Assembly (NCBI GenBank): GCA_903813345.2
Contig: CAIIXF020000007.1
Span: 32,785,564 to 32,849,563, forward strand
Reading direction: 5' to 3'
DNA length: 64,000 bases
DNA from: Owenia fusiformis
Lineage: Eukaryota > Annelida > Polychaeta > Sabellida > Oweniidae
The notes beneath the pieces were generated by a model. That model was not told the DNA's origin, searched no databases, and saw only the letters and a list, made by a program, of their open reading frames with translations. The translations under genes were made by a program, and so were the position numbers. Shown piece after piece: positions 11,738 through 23,379 of the stretch. Positions within the stretch are counted from its first letter, which is position 1. Each line of letters opens with the position of its first letter.

Positions 11738-12903
11738 TGATCCTTAAGAGTGGCTTACAGCTGTCCAATTTTAGTAAAATTGGAAGTGATATGTGCTGTA
11801 TTGGTGTCGACCCTTTCACTTATCTTGTTGCAAAAATCTTTGATGGGAGCAATTTCCTGTTTGATTGATGCATTTGAGCTTTGAAGACTGCCCATCATGT
11901 CCAACATCAAGCCCCTCTATTGCCCCTCCTACATGCCCTCAAGTTGCTCTGTATTCACAGGGGCTGGAGTAAATTGCTGGGCGTTACAAGACCTTCACAA
12001 ATTAATCTATTTTCATCATTAAGTTTCGGAATATTTACATTATGTAAAAAATTATCAAGATTTGCTTTCCTAAATACAATTTCTTTTCATATAATGCATT
12101 ATAAAACTTGGCAAGATATTAAAATACATGTATCACTTTATTTTTAAAATGAACAAAGTGGGATCCACCTATCTGAAACTCAATAGGTCTACTCTGAAAG
12201 ATTAAACTATATATTAGAAGTACTTTTATCTTGTCTTGATTATACCAGAACTAAAACACTCTTTCAGTAATATTTTCACAGATTGACAACATTTAGTAGA
12301 TTTTTTTGGTACTCTATAAAATAGTTGACCATATTATAAGGAAACTTTTAGAAGTCTTATCCATTCTTCATCTTAAATCTTATTTTAAAAAGTGCTGGCT
12401 GTAAGTGTTGTGTAGCCATTTCAAATCATGAAAGCGTACATAATATTATCTATCTATTATGTCAGTTCATTGCATATCACTCCCAAAACGTTTGATTCAA
12501 TTCTAATATGGACAAGATTAAAGAGGACGGTGTACGTTTTTCAATGATACACTGTATTATGTGGCTATCTAATTTATATTGTCCAAACTGTATGTTGTTA
12601 GTGTGAGGAAAATATTTCGTCAATTCCTTGTAAAGTTCTAGTTCTATATGTTACACTTAGTTTCTCAGTTTCTAAATGCTGTAAATACAGCTGCAACAAC
12701 ATTTTTTCTAGTAATTAATAAAAAATCAAACATAATCTGCAAAGATAATCATTACACAAAGGTTACAAAATTGATCAGGACATACATAATATGTGCAGTA
12801 CTAGCATTAGAATACTTTGGCTTAGCTTTGCTTTAAGAAATATTAGTACTATATTAGAATAGTGTTAAAATATGATTACAATCCCAGAGTCTTACAATTC
12901 CAG
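11738..12903. other. Intron, nothing recognised
   Basis: AT-rich intronic sequence leading to the branch/acceptor region of the 12904 exon. No repeat or coding similarity was seen. Confidence 0.45.
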
Positions 12904-13068
12904 AGTTTAAGAAGGTGTTAGATTACATCCTGTCTGAGGGCTCCTCTGTGAACTTCTACATGTTTCATGGAGGCACAAACTTTGGTTGGATGAATGGAGC
13001 CAATGAGGGCCTGGGGGCCACCAATGAGGCTGGGAAGGAACCCTATAGGGCAGATGTCACAAGCTATG
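12904..13068 (+). CDS. GLB1L2: Beta-galactosidase-1-like exon 2 of window (FHGGTNFG motif)
   Basis: The first two bases (ag) complete a Glu codon with the G left by the previous exon. Translation then runs FKKVLDYILSEGSSVNFYM, FHGGTNFGWMNGAN and ends at VTSY. NFYMFHGGTNFG is a hallmark of GH35 enzymes near the end of the catalytic TIM barrel. The acceptor is ttccag|AG and the donor is TATG|gtatg, phase 1. An upstream ag at 12886-12887 would keep the frame open but gives the wrong phase and an insertion relative to the family, so it was rejected. The peptide joins both neighbouring exons without gap or overlap against the family pattern. Confidence 0.93.
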
Positions 13069-13550
13069 GTATGTTCGAATTAATTCTGTTATATACATGA
13101 TGTATTACTATCACCATATCCCATCAGTGCAATATAGAATTAAAAAGTATTAATTTGACCTAATCTCAAAACAACATATAACTTGGCACAACTTCATATG
13201 GAACAACTCCAGGAGAACAGAAATAAGCTAAGGACATATCTGCTCCACAAGGACACAAAACAGAACCTGAACCTAACGCTATATCCATATTAGTCTTAGT
13301 AGGCTAGGCTTAGTAGCCACATGTATGAACATTATCAACTTTGGCTCACTCTCTAGTTTGGCTCAGTATTGTGCTCTCATGACAAATGAAAACCTCACAC
13401 AAACACTAGCAAAGACTAAACAGCATGTTTTTAAACCATAAAAACTATTTTATTGATTGATATCATGTCACATTAGATTTTACACTTTATAATTACATGT
13501 ATTTTAAATGAATACCGGCTGGGCTTATATGTATTTTAAGTATACATTGT
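13069..13550. other. Intron, nothing recognised
   Basis: Beginning of the 17.4-kb intron, without visible repeats or coding similarity. Confidence 0.45.
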
Positions 13551-14400
13551 TATGTCACCATCAACAAAAAGTGGTGACATATTGTTATGGTCTCCATTTT
13601 TTGTGATAACGGTTGACATTGGGCGGTTGGTCTTTTTTCCACATGCTTCAAATTGACCAACTTTTTTCTCAGAAGTTCAAATCCGACTTTAGATTTGAAA
13701 TTTGACTTTCAAACCTTCTCAAGTAAAAAAAGGTCAAAAGGTCCTTTTTCAACTTGCTTCAAATTGATCATTTTTTCAAAATCATCTACAAGTTCTCAAG
13801 GGTCCAAATTTGACCATAGACTTGACCTTGAATGACTTTCTCAAGGTCAAAAAAAGATTTTACTCAAGATCAAAAAGATATCTTTTCAACTTGCTTCAAA
13901 TTGACCAATTTTTCAAAATCATCAACAAGTTCTTAGAAGTTCAAATCTGACTATAGATTTGAAATTCCATCTTCAATGACCTCCTCAAGGTAAAAAAGGT
14001 CAAAAGGGTCTTTTTTCAACTTGCTCTAAATTGACCAATTTTTTTTTCAAAACCATCTATAAATTCTCAAAAGTTCAAATCTGACTATAGACTTGACCTG
14101 CAATGACCATCTCAAGGTCAGAAAGGATTTGACTTCAATGACCTTCTCAAGGTAAAAAGGTCTTTTTCAACTTGCCTCAAATTGACCAATTTTTTTTCAA
14201 AATCATCTGCAAGTTCTCAGAAGTTAAAGCTGACTTAAGATTTGAAATTTCACCTTCAATGACCTTCCCAGGGTCAAAAAAGGTCTTTTTTCAAATTGGT
14301 TCAAATTTGACCAATTTTCTTCAAATTCATCTACAAGTTCTCAGTTTAAAGATTGAACTGTTAATATTAGGTGTTGTAATCGGTTTTAACATGGAATGAT
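13551..14400 (+). repeat. Family C interspersed repeat: TGTCACCA head plus ~125-bp tandem array
   Basis: The head ATGTCACCATC...GTGGTGACATATTG can fold. It is followed by about six degenerate units containing CAACTTGCTTCAAATTGACC, TCAAAATCATCTACAAGTTC and CAATGACCTTCTCAAGGTC. The same head and units occur at 28402-29620, and reversed units at 61540-61610 and 63600-64000. Confidence 0.75.
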
Positions 14401-14451
14401 ACTGGCCAAATAACAGGAGTAGATTTTGGTATACTGTAGAATATGTAATTA

Positions 14452-14888
14452 TCCCAACGAACAAAGTTCGGTAGGGATATAATGAAGCCCTCCGTCCGTC
14501 CGTCCGTCAGTCAGTCCGTCTGTCCGTCCGGAAGATAACTCAAATATTAGTTGACGGATTTTCTTCATATTTGGTGGAAAGATGTATATTGATGAATAGT
14601 TTTACGCAAAAAAAAAAATTGTACAATTTCGCAATAATTTTTCGATCCCTTCAACGTATGGCTATATAATACTCAAATTGAAGGAATTTTGGAGTAGATC
14701 ACAATTATGGTATTATTTTTCAGATTTGTACCTCAGAAAATTCAAAATGGCTGCTTTGCAGGAATTCGCAATTCTAAAATCTAAATTTTTCAATTTTAAC
14801 CAAAGTAATGAGTATGATTGATTGGAATTCGGTAATTGATATTTTGTTCGTTGGGATTTGCTACTCCGCGGAGTTGCCATCATCTAGT
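14452..14888 (+). mobile_element. Compact complete family A Helitron-like element (437 bp)
   Basis: The shortest copy with both ends. 5' TCCCAACGAACAAAGTTC follows A, and the 3' end is GTTCGTTGGGATTTG, the perfect palindrome ACTCCGCGGAGT (14863-14874) and CTAGT (14884-14888) before T. The head ATCCCAACGAACAAA and the tail TTGTTCGTTGGGAT are subterminal inverted repeats. The 3' hairpin followed by CTAGT fits a Helitron/Helentron non-autonomous element. Confidence 0.72.
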
Positions 14889-15317
14889 TATAACGGTATG
14901 AAAATATAATGAAAACACTCTAAAATTCGAAATAACGAGAAGAAATATTAACATACATGGACCTGATTTTTATCGATCCCTCTAGTCCTGATTGAGGAGA
15001 TTAATTTTTTCTCCAAGAAATGTATGTCTATAATAACCATGCATAATTACCCTGATAAACAGGGTGCAGAAAGACTGGTCTTTTGGTATCTAAGTATATT
15101 TTAGGGGAAAAGTCAAAATCATGAAAGATATTGAACCTTTTGTAAGTGTAACATTTTTTTGAGACACACTGTAGTAATTAAAAAAATGCCAAAACATAAA
15201 TCTGTTAAATTCTGATGAAGCCGCAAAAGTAAAAATGTTGCATTGATATGTATGTACTTGATAAACCGTAATCAAAAAGTCTTAATTTTTAATTATTTTT
15301 AAATATTTCTACCTAAT

Positions 15318-15600
15318 TATAACAACGAATGAAGTTTGGTAGGGATATAGTGAAGCCCTCTGTCCGTCCATCCAGAAGATAACTCGAATACTAGTTGGCG
15401 GAATTTCTTCATATTTGGTGGACAGATGTATATTGGAGCAACAGAAAAACCAACCAAGCAAGCAACTTATCAGCTCTAATGCAAGAAACCAAGGAAGCAA
15501 CAAAGCAACAAAGAAAGGATGAAACCAAACAAACATCCAATCAAGCAATCAACCATGCAGATAAGCAAGAAAACGATAAACCCACCATCCAAGCAACTAA
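15318..15600 (+). repeat. Family A head fragment joined to CAAGCAA-rich low-complexity DNA
   Basis: 15318-15440 matches the family A head (ACAACGAATGAAGTTTGG, TAGGGATATAGTGAAGCCCT). It is followed by AACCAAG/CAAGCAA-type simple sequence to 15600. No tail was found. The long open frame here is low-complexity (Gln/Lys/Thr/Asn) and not a gene. Confidence 0.6.
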
Positions 15601-16453
15601 ATAACGTAATTCAAAAAGATTAACATTAAGCCTTGCACGCACATTTGTTCTACGGGGTCATACGGCAGCAGGAGCTTCAAGAAGCTATATACACGTAGAG
15701 AATCTTTATCGTACTCAGACGTACATGTACTGTGACATTCAGGGAAATTTCTTTTGAAAACGTAGAAACATTATATAATGTTCGAAATTGTGTTTTAATG
15801 GTCCTGCGTTCAGTATCAAATTGTAAAATGTACTTCTGTGCTTAATTTTGGATAAGTTTAAGATGAAACATTTTAGATTTGCTTCACTTTATGCTTAGGA
15901 TTGCTTAGGATATTTGAAGCTTATCCCACATTATCTATATGTTCATGGTGCATCTTGACCAAAGATTCAAAGACAGGACAAAACAGCTGCTGTTCGTCTT
16001 CAGATTGCTGATAACATTCGCTTCCAGTTGAGTCTCATTTGGATACTGAACTTCTAACAAATATCGCTTTGAGATGCTCATTAAGGTAAAAGTCTAAAGG
16101 GGCCTTTTCAGGTAAATATGGGGCATTGTACAAAAAGGTTTAAAGTCAAGACACTCCATTTTGAGATTTGTTGGCTTTGCTTTGTGAATTGGTGCATTTT
16201 GGAGGTGGAATATTGACTTTCCTTATTACCTCAGGAAACTTTTATTTTAAGCACTTGTATTATATTTCTTTGATTACTTTGATGACATAACATAGTTCTG
16301 ACATGTATCAATGACACCATTATGAGAACATAATAGCAACAATAATACAATATTGAAGAAAACAAAACATTGATAGAAAACACAATGATGGTTATATTTT
16401 AGCAATTAATCAGATTTTAGCGATGTTCTGGAACTGCTCCACATACCTCTCAC
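15601..16453. other. Intron, nothing recognised
   Basis: No coding similarity, tandem repeat or inverted repeat was seen. Confidence 0.4.
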
Positions 16454-16461
16454 CTCCTTAA

Positions 16462-17271
16462 CAGAGATCACGGTAGACGTTCGCCATTCGCCAATTGCGA
16501 ATTTTCGAAAGAGGTGGCGAAAAACATGTAAAGGTTTTTCGCAGTTATGGCGAATTAGAGGTGTCACGGTTTCCCGATATTGGACCGAATTTCGGTCCAG
16601 ATGCTTCGGTTCGGGACATGGGACAGAAAGGGTTAATATCGGTACATAGATTCCTTCACTAAAATGCATAAAAACGTGTATAAATAGCGAGGAACACCTC
16701 CGATTTCGTTCTGAAATATTTTCACTTACCTCATACCTAGATTACACTTCTTTGCATTGAAAAGTGTTATTAACGGACCCGCGATTTCAGGTAGATGGTA
16801 ATGCTTGTTCGTAAATTTCTTCATCGTCGTTCGCAAATCTAGTGCATTATCAGTATGCCGGATGTAGGAAAGAAATTGAAAAATCGAGCCGGCATCTAAG
16901 TCGAAAAAGTCGGCAGTATTTACACTGTGCAGACTATGTGAAATGCCGATCACATTCGCGGCAGATGCTTTACATTCAATTTTAATGGACGTTTTTTTAT
17001 TCCTGAATATGATTTTGAAAAGTGAAACTGTCATCATCAGACATTTCATCATTTTTAATGTTCTGTCCCGTCCCGTCCCGAAAGTAACGTGTTGAGACCA
17101 TTTGTACCGTTACGTACCGTACCGAAATTTTCTTGGACCGTGACACCTCTATTGCAAATTCCCTTTTTTACGGTTTTTCAAAATGGCTAATTCATATTTT
17201 GGTTGGCTAAAAATATTTTGGAAGATTTAGCCACAATGGCTAACAAGTTTTTTCAACTATCGTGATCTCTG
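16462..17271. mobile_element. hAT-like element with perfect 8-bp TSD
   Basis: The ends are CAGAGATCACGGTAG (16462-16476) and CTATCGTGATCTCTG (17257-17271), inverted repeats with one mismatch. CTCCTTAA flanks both sides (16454-16461 and 17272-17279), an exact 8-bp duplication. A CAG start and 8-bp TSD are hAT characters. No transposase is visible, and most of the interior is a second element (16556-17151). Confidence 0.82.
16556..17151. mobile_element. Nested hAT-like element (TAGAGGTGTCACGG termini)
   Basis: The termini TAGAGGTGTCACGG and CCGTGACACCTCTA are perfect inverted repeats. The flanks TGGCGAAT and TTGCAAAT match at 6 of 8 positions, a decayed 8-bp duplication. The interior has CGGTACC/GGTCC-rich subterminal sequence. 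A 108-residue minus-strand open frame (16726-17052) has no family I recognise and may be chance or a transposase relic. Confidence 0.7.
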
Positions 17272-17364
17272 CTCCTTAACCATGACAACCGTAACTTCAA
17301 CCGGTTTGGACTATATGCGATGAGAGTTGATAGACACATTGTAATAATATACCGCTGGGCTTAT

Positions 17365-18372
17365 TAATAGCTAAATACAAAGTCATGGGCGTTGCCACTG
17401 GATTGTTATACTAAATTATACAACAGCCTAGTAAGACCAGTGCTAGAATATGGTCTCAAGCAACACGCTTGTATCAATGCAGTATATCACAGAGCGTGCC
17501 TTGTTTTCCTTGGTCTGGGGAAATATGCGCCTAACTTAGCCGTACGTGCTGAAATGGGATGGACTACTCCTTATGAATGGCAGATACTGGCAGCAGTTCG
17601 TTATAGGGACCGTTGTCTATCTCTCGACGAGACGAGGCTTACAAGGCGCGTGTTTAATTGGAATTTATCCTTTGGAACTACTCGTAAACATAATAACTGG
17701 TTTTTTAACCTTAACAAAACAATAACTTCGGATTTAGCAGTACCATTTGACACTTCGAAGGACGAAATAGCTTCCCATCTATGTATAAAGGCTTCACAAG
17801 ATTGGCACCAAAACATTTGGAATGATGGTCAACACCCACCCGGCCAGAGAAACAAGCTTAGGACATACCGCACATTTAAACTTGATACACAGCCTGAGGC
17901 TTATCTGAAGTCTGACATACCCCTTTCGTGTAGAAGGGCATTTGCTTCAGTCAGATGCGGTGTGGCCCCGTTACGTATAGAGACTGGGTGCTTTGCAAGA
18001 CTACCAGAACCGGAAAGACTATGTGTTTTATGTGATACTGGCTCAGTGGAAAATGAAAAGCATTTTATGTTAGATTGTGCTTTTTATAACGACTTAAGGT
18101 CAGACTTGTTCAGAAAAATTGTATATCAATTACCTGGATTTCTACATATGGACAGAGATTTGAAATTTTTTAACTTAATGAGCAATATTAGTATTTACCT
18201 ATATGTTGCAAAGGCCTGTGGCCAAATGCTGAAACTTCGTGAAAACTTTCTATATAAATGATTTACATGTATTTATAGTGTCCTATAGGTCATTGTCAGC
18301 CTGGGGTGTTTTAATTGTATTTTATATGTTTTATAACTCATGACACTTTAATAAAATAAATAAATAAATAAT
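17365..18372 (+). pseudogene. 5'-truncated jockey/CR1-superclade LINE: ORF2 C-terminus and tail
   Basis: The open frame 17392-18261 (289 codons) begins without Met at LPLDCYTKLYNSLVRPVLEY, the end of the RT 'thumb'. It continues INAVYHRACLVFLGLGKYAP and ends with a Cys-His motif, CVLCDTGSVENEKHFMLDC. These sequences are typical C-termini of jockey-like ORF2. Between LEYG and HACINAV the family normally has extra residues (SAVWG-like), so a small in-frame deletion is likely. A short 3' UTR ends in (AAAT)n at 18350-18372. RT catalytic motifs are absent. The frame is otherwise intact, suggesting a fairly young insertion. Confidence 0.85.
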
Positions 18373-18718
18373 GTTCCTCTACAATCCGTAGCAATATCAT
18401 TGCAAAACTCGTAAATCTCTTTAAAGCATTTAATTATAATGTGCATAATCTACACGTGCAGATGACAGTGCATTCACAGTCTCTAGTTGATGGAGCTTTT
18501 GTATATCGGGAATAGTTATGTTCCATTAAATTTAAAATTGATTTTAGTAAATATAATAGTTAGACATGACCCTTTAAAGTATACCTATAAGTTGTACTTT
18601 CACTTATGTGCGAAATCTCTCTAATATCAGAAAAAATACTGATCATTTTTCAATTTTTCACGAAAAATTACCAAAAAGTAGGTTCACAATTAACTTTTCC
18701 CCTCTACAGTTTACCCCC
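18373..18718. other. Intron, nothing recognised
   Basis: Short AT-rich stretch without visible structure. Confidence 0.4.
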
Positions 18719-19515
18719 CTATCACACCAAACTAGTTCTTACCCGTTCTTGCCAGTCGTACAAAAAGTCGTAAAACGGGCTCAATCTGGCTGTGGTCGGG
18801 AAATATGTCTAAAATGATTAGCTACTTCGTTCATAAACAGTCTTCAATACGTCCATCTCATTCGCAGTTCGTTCAGATCGCACCAGGTCGGTGTGCAACG
18901 TCGTATAACGCGTCCCTTAGTCTAGAAGGTCATCATGACCTGATCACAAAACGGTATGGTCGCCATCGAATTTTGAATCGATTCAAAATTCTAAAATCAC
19001 CTTCCCGTCTGAGAACGTTCATGAAGTTCGTAAATAGACCTTAGAAAGTTGCAGCTACGTTCATTCCGTTTGCACACAGTTTAAAACCAGTTTTGAAGAA
19101 CGCAGTTGCAACTTGTTTGGTGTGATAGCTATATTTTTGCTAACTCGTTCATAAGCAGTCTTAAATACGTTCTTAAACAGTTTAAACCCGTTTACAATTA
19201 GTTCTACCTCATTCTCAATACGTCCTCAGACAGTTCAACTCGTTGTGAAAACGTCCCTAGTAGGATTGAAGTACGACGGTTCCGTTCGTAGTACGTCCAG
19301 CTCGTCGTTAGTACGTTGTCACTCGTTCTAATTGTAGAATGTATCGACCACGAGAAGATTTTGAGCATGTTCTAAGTTCTAGGGGACCTACCCGTTCGAG
19401 TACGTTCAATGAAGTTTGTAAATAGACCTCAAACGGTTCTAAGTACGTCCAGTCCGTTCGTACACAGTTGAAGCCCGTTTTCGAGAACATAGTGAAAACT
19501 AGTTTGGTGTGATAG
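18719..19515. mobile_element. TIR element with internally duplicated body
   Basis: CTATCACACCAAACTAGTT (18719-18737) is perfectly inverted at 19497-19515. A third, diverged terminus (TTGTTTGGTGTGATAG) lies at 19110-19125. Downstream sequence starting GCTAACTCGTTCATAAGCAG (19138 on) repeats GCTACTTCGTTCATAAACAG (18820 on) in direct orientation. The element thus looks like a unit of about 0.4 kb followed by a second copy lacking its left terminus. No TSD is clear and no ORF is convincing. Confidence 0.65.
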
Positions 19516-19929
19516 TAGGGTTAAATCATGTCGAAAAGTTCAATACAACTTTGCAGTTGCGTCAGAATTAGGGGAAATTGGTGAAGATGGGTGGATTAGG
19601 GACAGCTTCAGAGATAATCCAGTCAACTTGATTATCACCCTAATGTCATTTATTGAAGATAAGACATGGATCTAACAGAACCATTTGTTTTTGTGGTTAA
19701 AGTATTCTTTGAACTAAAGATATAGCCCTTAAAAATGCTTGCCATATCTCACGTGGCTTTTTATCAAATGTGGCTTTCGGTATTTACCGAATATAAATAA
19801 TCTAAATACTTAATGTACAAATAATTAATTGAGTTATACGTGCGTTAAAAACAAATTGATTTGCTGCATCGCACAAATACATGTACTCCAGTAAAAACAT
19901 GTACATTGCACATTGATGAGTTTAAAGAC
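19516..19929. other. Intron bordering palindrome 1
   Basis: No coding similarity. The last ~50 bases (ACTCCAGTAAAA at 19887) pair weakly with 24760-24775 across palindrome 1. Confidence 0.4.
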
Positions 19930-20769
19930 ACATCAAAAATCTAGAAAAATCTAAGTAGTGGAAAACATGTAAAAATCACTATTTGTACCCCCGGTCTTAT
20001 TTTATGAGGGGTACTATGATAACCATTTATATTTTCTGTTGGGTGCCCCTAATCACCTTCAAATTTTCAGGGATTATGCACCCATATATAATTAGTTGTC
20101 ATGCAAAGTTTTATCTTGATTGGTCTATTGGTTACCATGGGAACACAATTTAATTGCAAAATATTGTAAATATTAAGGATAACTCTATTGTTTCCCTACA
20201 AACAGATGGTAGGTTGTCATTTTTAATTTTTCAAAATGAACACAAAGTTGAGCTTAATACATATTTAAGGAGTTTACAACAAAATAACATGATGAATAGA
20301 TGAATAGGATGACATATTTGGCGCATGTTTGATAACTACTGCTCAATTTACCACAAAGTGGGCATGGCACTTTTTGTTATTACAATTCCAAATAATTTCC
20401 AGAATCATATTTACAAGGGTAATTAATACATATGTTTTATCAGGTATGGTGAGTCTAATCATCTTTTGTCAATTGGTTGCCATAGTAACACAACATAATG
20501 TATGTAAATCATTGGTAGAGGACATTTCAGATAATGCTTGTTCCTTAACAAATTGTTTATTACATTCATCCTTAAGAACAGTTTTAGTGTACAATCTTTT
20601 TTAACAAATACAAGTTTGGATAATATTGATATGCGTTTGCTATGGTAACACAACTAATAATGCTGTTTGTTGAAATACTGCTCTGTTTGTCCTTCTGCCC
20701 GCCTGTCTGTCTAAGCATTTCCTGACCCATTTACTAATCACAGATTGGTGTTATATGTGACAAAATGGT

Positions 20770-22520
20770 GATTCTTGACATCTTAGACTCTAGAAGATGT
20801 ACCAACATAGACTCTGTAGGCTGTATCAATCTTAGATTATGGATGTTGTACCCATTAAACACTAGAGGCGAAACCATATAGACTCTAGAGGCTGTACCAT
20901 CTTAGATCCATTTATTAATCATAGATTGATGTTATATGTGACAAAATGGTGATTCCTGACATCTTAGACTCTAGAAGATGTATCAACTTAGACTATGTAG
21001 GCTGTTTCAATCTTGGATTATAAATGCTGTACCCATCGTAGACTCTGAAGGATGTACCCATTATACACTAGAGGCTAAACTCTCTAAGACTCTAGAGGCT
21101 GATCCATTTATTAATCACAGATTGATGTTATATGTGACAAAATGGTGATTCTTGACATCTTAGACTCTAGAAGATGTATCAACTTAGACTATGTAGGCTG
21201 TAACAATCTTAGATTATGGATGCTGTTACCATTGTAGACTCTGGAGGATGTACCCATTAAACACTAAGGGCTAGAGTCTCTAGAGGCTGTACCATCTTAG
21301 ACTCTTGGAGACTGTATCTATCTTTGACTCCCGACTTTCATAGAAATCATAGACTATTGTGGCTGTACTATCTTTGCACTCTAGAGGCTGAATCCAAATT
21401 ATACTCTGAAGCTATACCATATTAGTCTCTGGAGGCTGAATTCATATTATACTCTGGAGGTTGTACCATATTAGACTCTGTAGGCTGTATCAATTTTAGA
21501 ATACATATATAGAGACTGGGCCATCTTAGCTTCTTGGAATCGAAGGTTGTAGCCATCATAGAATTAGATGTACCCATTAAACTCTTGGGGCCATATTAGA
21601 CTCTAATTGTTAATATTAGTCATAGACTATACCATTTACAACGTTGGAGACTGAACCATCTTAGACTCTGGAAACTGATCCCATGTTATATCGAGAGGCT
21701 GTACCATCTAAGGATCGGAGGCTGCACGGCTTAGACTGGTGGAGGCTGTACTTATCCTAGGCTCTGAATGCTATAGCAATCAAATGATCTGAAGGATATA
21801 CTATCTTTGACTCTGGAGACTGATCCCATGCTATATCTGGAAGCTGCACCATCTTAGACTCCTGAAGACAGTGCCTATCTTAGCCTCTGGATGCTATAGC
21901 AATCATAGCCTCTGAAGGCTCTGTATCATTTTAGACTCTATAGACTGATCCCATGTTATATCTGGAGGCCGTACCATCAAGGGTCTGGAGGCTGTGCCAT
22001 CTTAGACTCATGGAAGCTGTACCATCTTAGACTCATGGAGGCTGTACCATCTTAGACTCATGGAGGCTGTACTATCTTAGACTCTGAATGCTATAGTAAT
22101 AATAGCCTCTGAAAGCTGTGCCATCTCATACTCTGGAGACTGATCCCATGTTAAATCTGGAGGCCGCACCATCTAAGGGCCTGGAGGCTGTACCATCTTA
22201 GACTCATGGAGGCTGTACTCACCCTAGGCTCTCAATGCTATAGTAATAATAGCCTCTGAAAGCTGTGCCATCTCATACTCTGGAGACTGAACCCATGTTA
22301 TATCTGGAGGCCGCACCATCTAAGGGCCTGGAGGCTGTACCATCTTAGACTTATGGAGGCTGTACCCATTCTAGGCTCTGACTGCTATAGCAATCTTAGA
22401 TTCTGAATGTATCATTTTGGACTCTGGATGCTGAATACATATTGCAGTCTAGAGGCAGTATCATATTAGATTCTTGAGACTGCACTTGTCTTATACTCTG
22501 AAGGCTGTACCAGCTATAAA
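20770..22520 (+). repeat. Degenerate ~30-bp tandem array (CTCTGGAGGCTGTACCATCTTAGA)
   Basis: About 1.75 kb of imperfect repeats of a unit close to CTTAGACTCTGGAGGCTGTA plus CCAT. Stretches at 21900-22380 show a higher-order repeat (GCTATAG/ATAATAGCCTCTGAA followed by ATGTTATATCTGGAGGCC). No open frame is retained. It forms the loop of palindrome 1. Confidence 0.8.
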
Positions 22521-23379
22521 CGCTGGAGGCTCTTCTGAACTTTTCTATGGTCTCAGGTTCTAGCATATTAGGCTATTGGATGATATGTTCTGGTATTGAA
22601 GCGCACCATATATATAATACGCTGTGGGTTGAATCATATCCCATGTTATAAAATAAGTCTTTTCGGAACATATGCACTACACTATTTGCGTTTATTATGC
22701 TCTGTTACGATGGCAACCCCTTAACCAACCATGTAAAGACTCACCATATTAAAGAATAACATCAGTATCCATGAGTTCTATAAATATAACTGACTGATTT
22801 TGTAAAAATAACTGTTTTAGGAAATTATCACTGAAAAGTGCCACGCCCACTTTTGAGAAGATAGAGAGGTAGTCACCTAATAGAATAGAGTCCAGAGTCA
22901 AAGATATAATATAATTCATCATATTTATCATGTTATCTTATTAAACACTCCCCAAATATGTTTTTGGGGTACATTAATGTTCATTTTCAAATGATTTGAA
23001 GAGAAATGGCAACATCTGTTATTATAAGAAGCTTCGGATTTACCTAAAATATTAAATATTTTGAGCGATTAAATTGTGTTGCTATGGTAACCAATTGACC
23101 AATTAATGTCAAAAGTGTTGTGACAACCCCGGCGAAAAAGCATGGAATAATTCCTGATTATTCGTGAATTATTCATCAATATTCATGTAAAATATTCATG
23201 AATAATCCACCAATGAAGAATAATTATTCATGAACTATTCATGAATATGCGTGATCATCAATTTGGACACTTCCCCAAAATTCTTCAAAACTGAATTACT
23301 GGAATATTCATGAATAAACTTTCAAGGACCCGTGAAGAATAAACAAGAACAAAAAAGAAAGAAATATCAAGGAATTTTT

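Noticed and set aside
12888-12903. Upstream acceptor option (cccag at 12883-12887) for the second exon
   Set aside because: It would give phase 0 or 2 instead of the required phase 1 and insert extra residues relative to GH35 proteins.
15395-15604. 69-codon plus-strand open frame
   Set aside because: Gln/Lys/Thr/Asn-rich product of CAAGCAA-type simple sequence, fused to a family A head; no domain.
16726-17052. 108-codon minus-strand frame in the nested hAT-like element
   Set aside because: No recognisable transposase, zinc finger or host motif; kept only as a note on the element.
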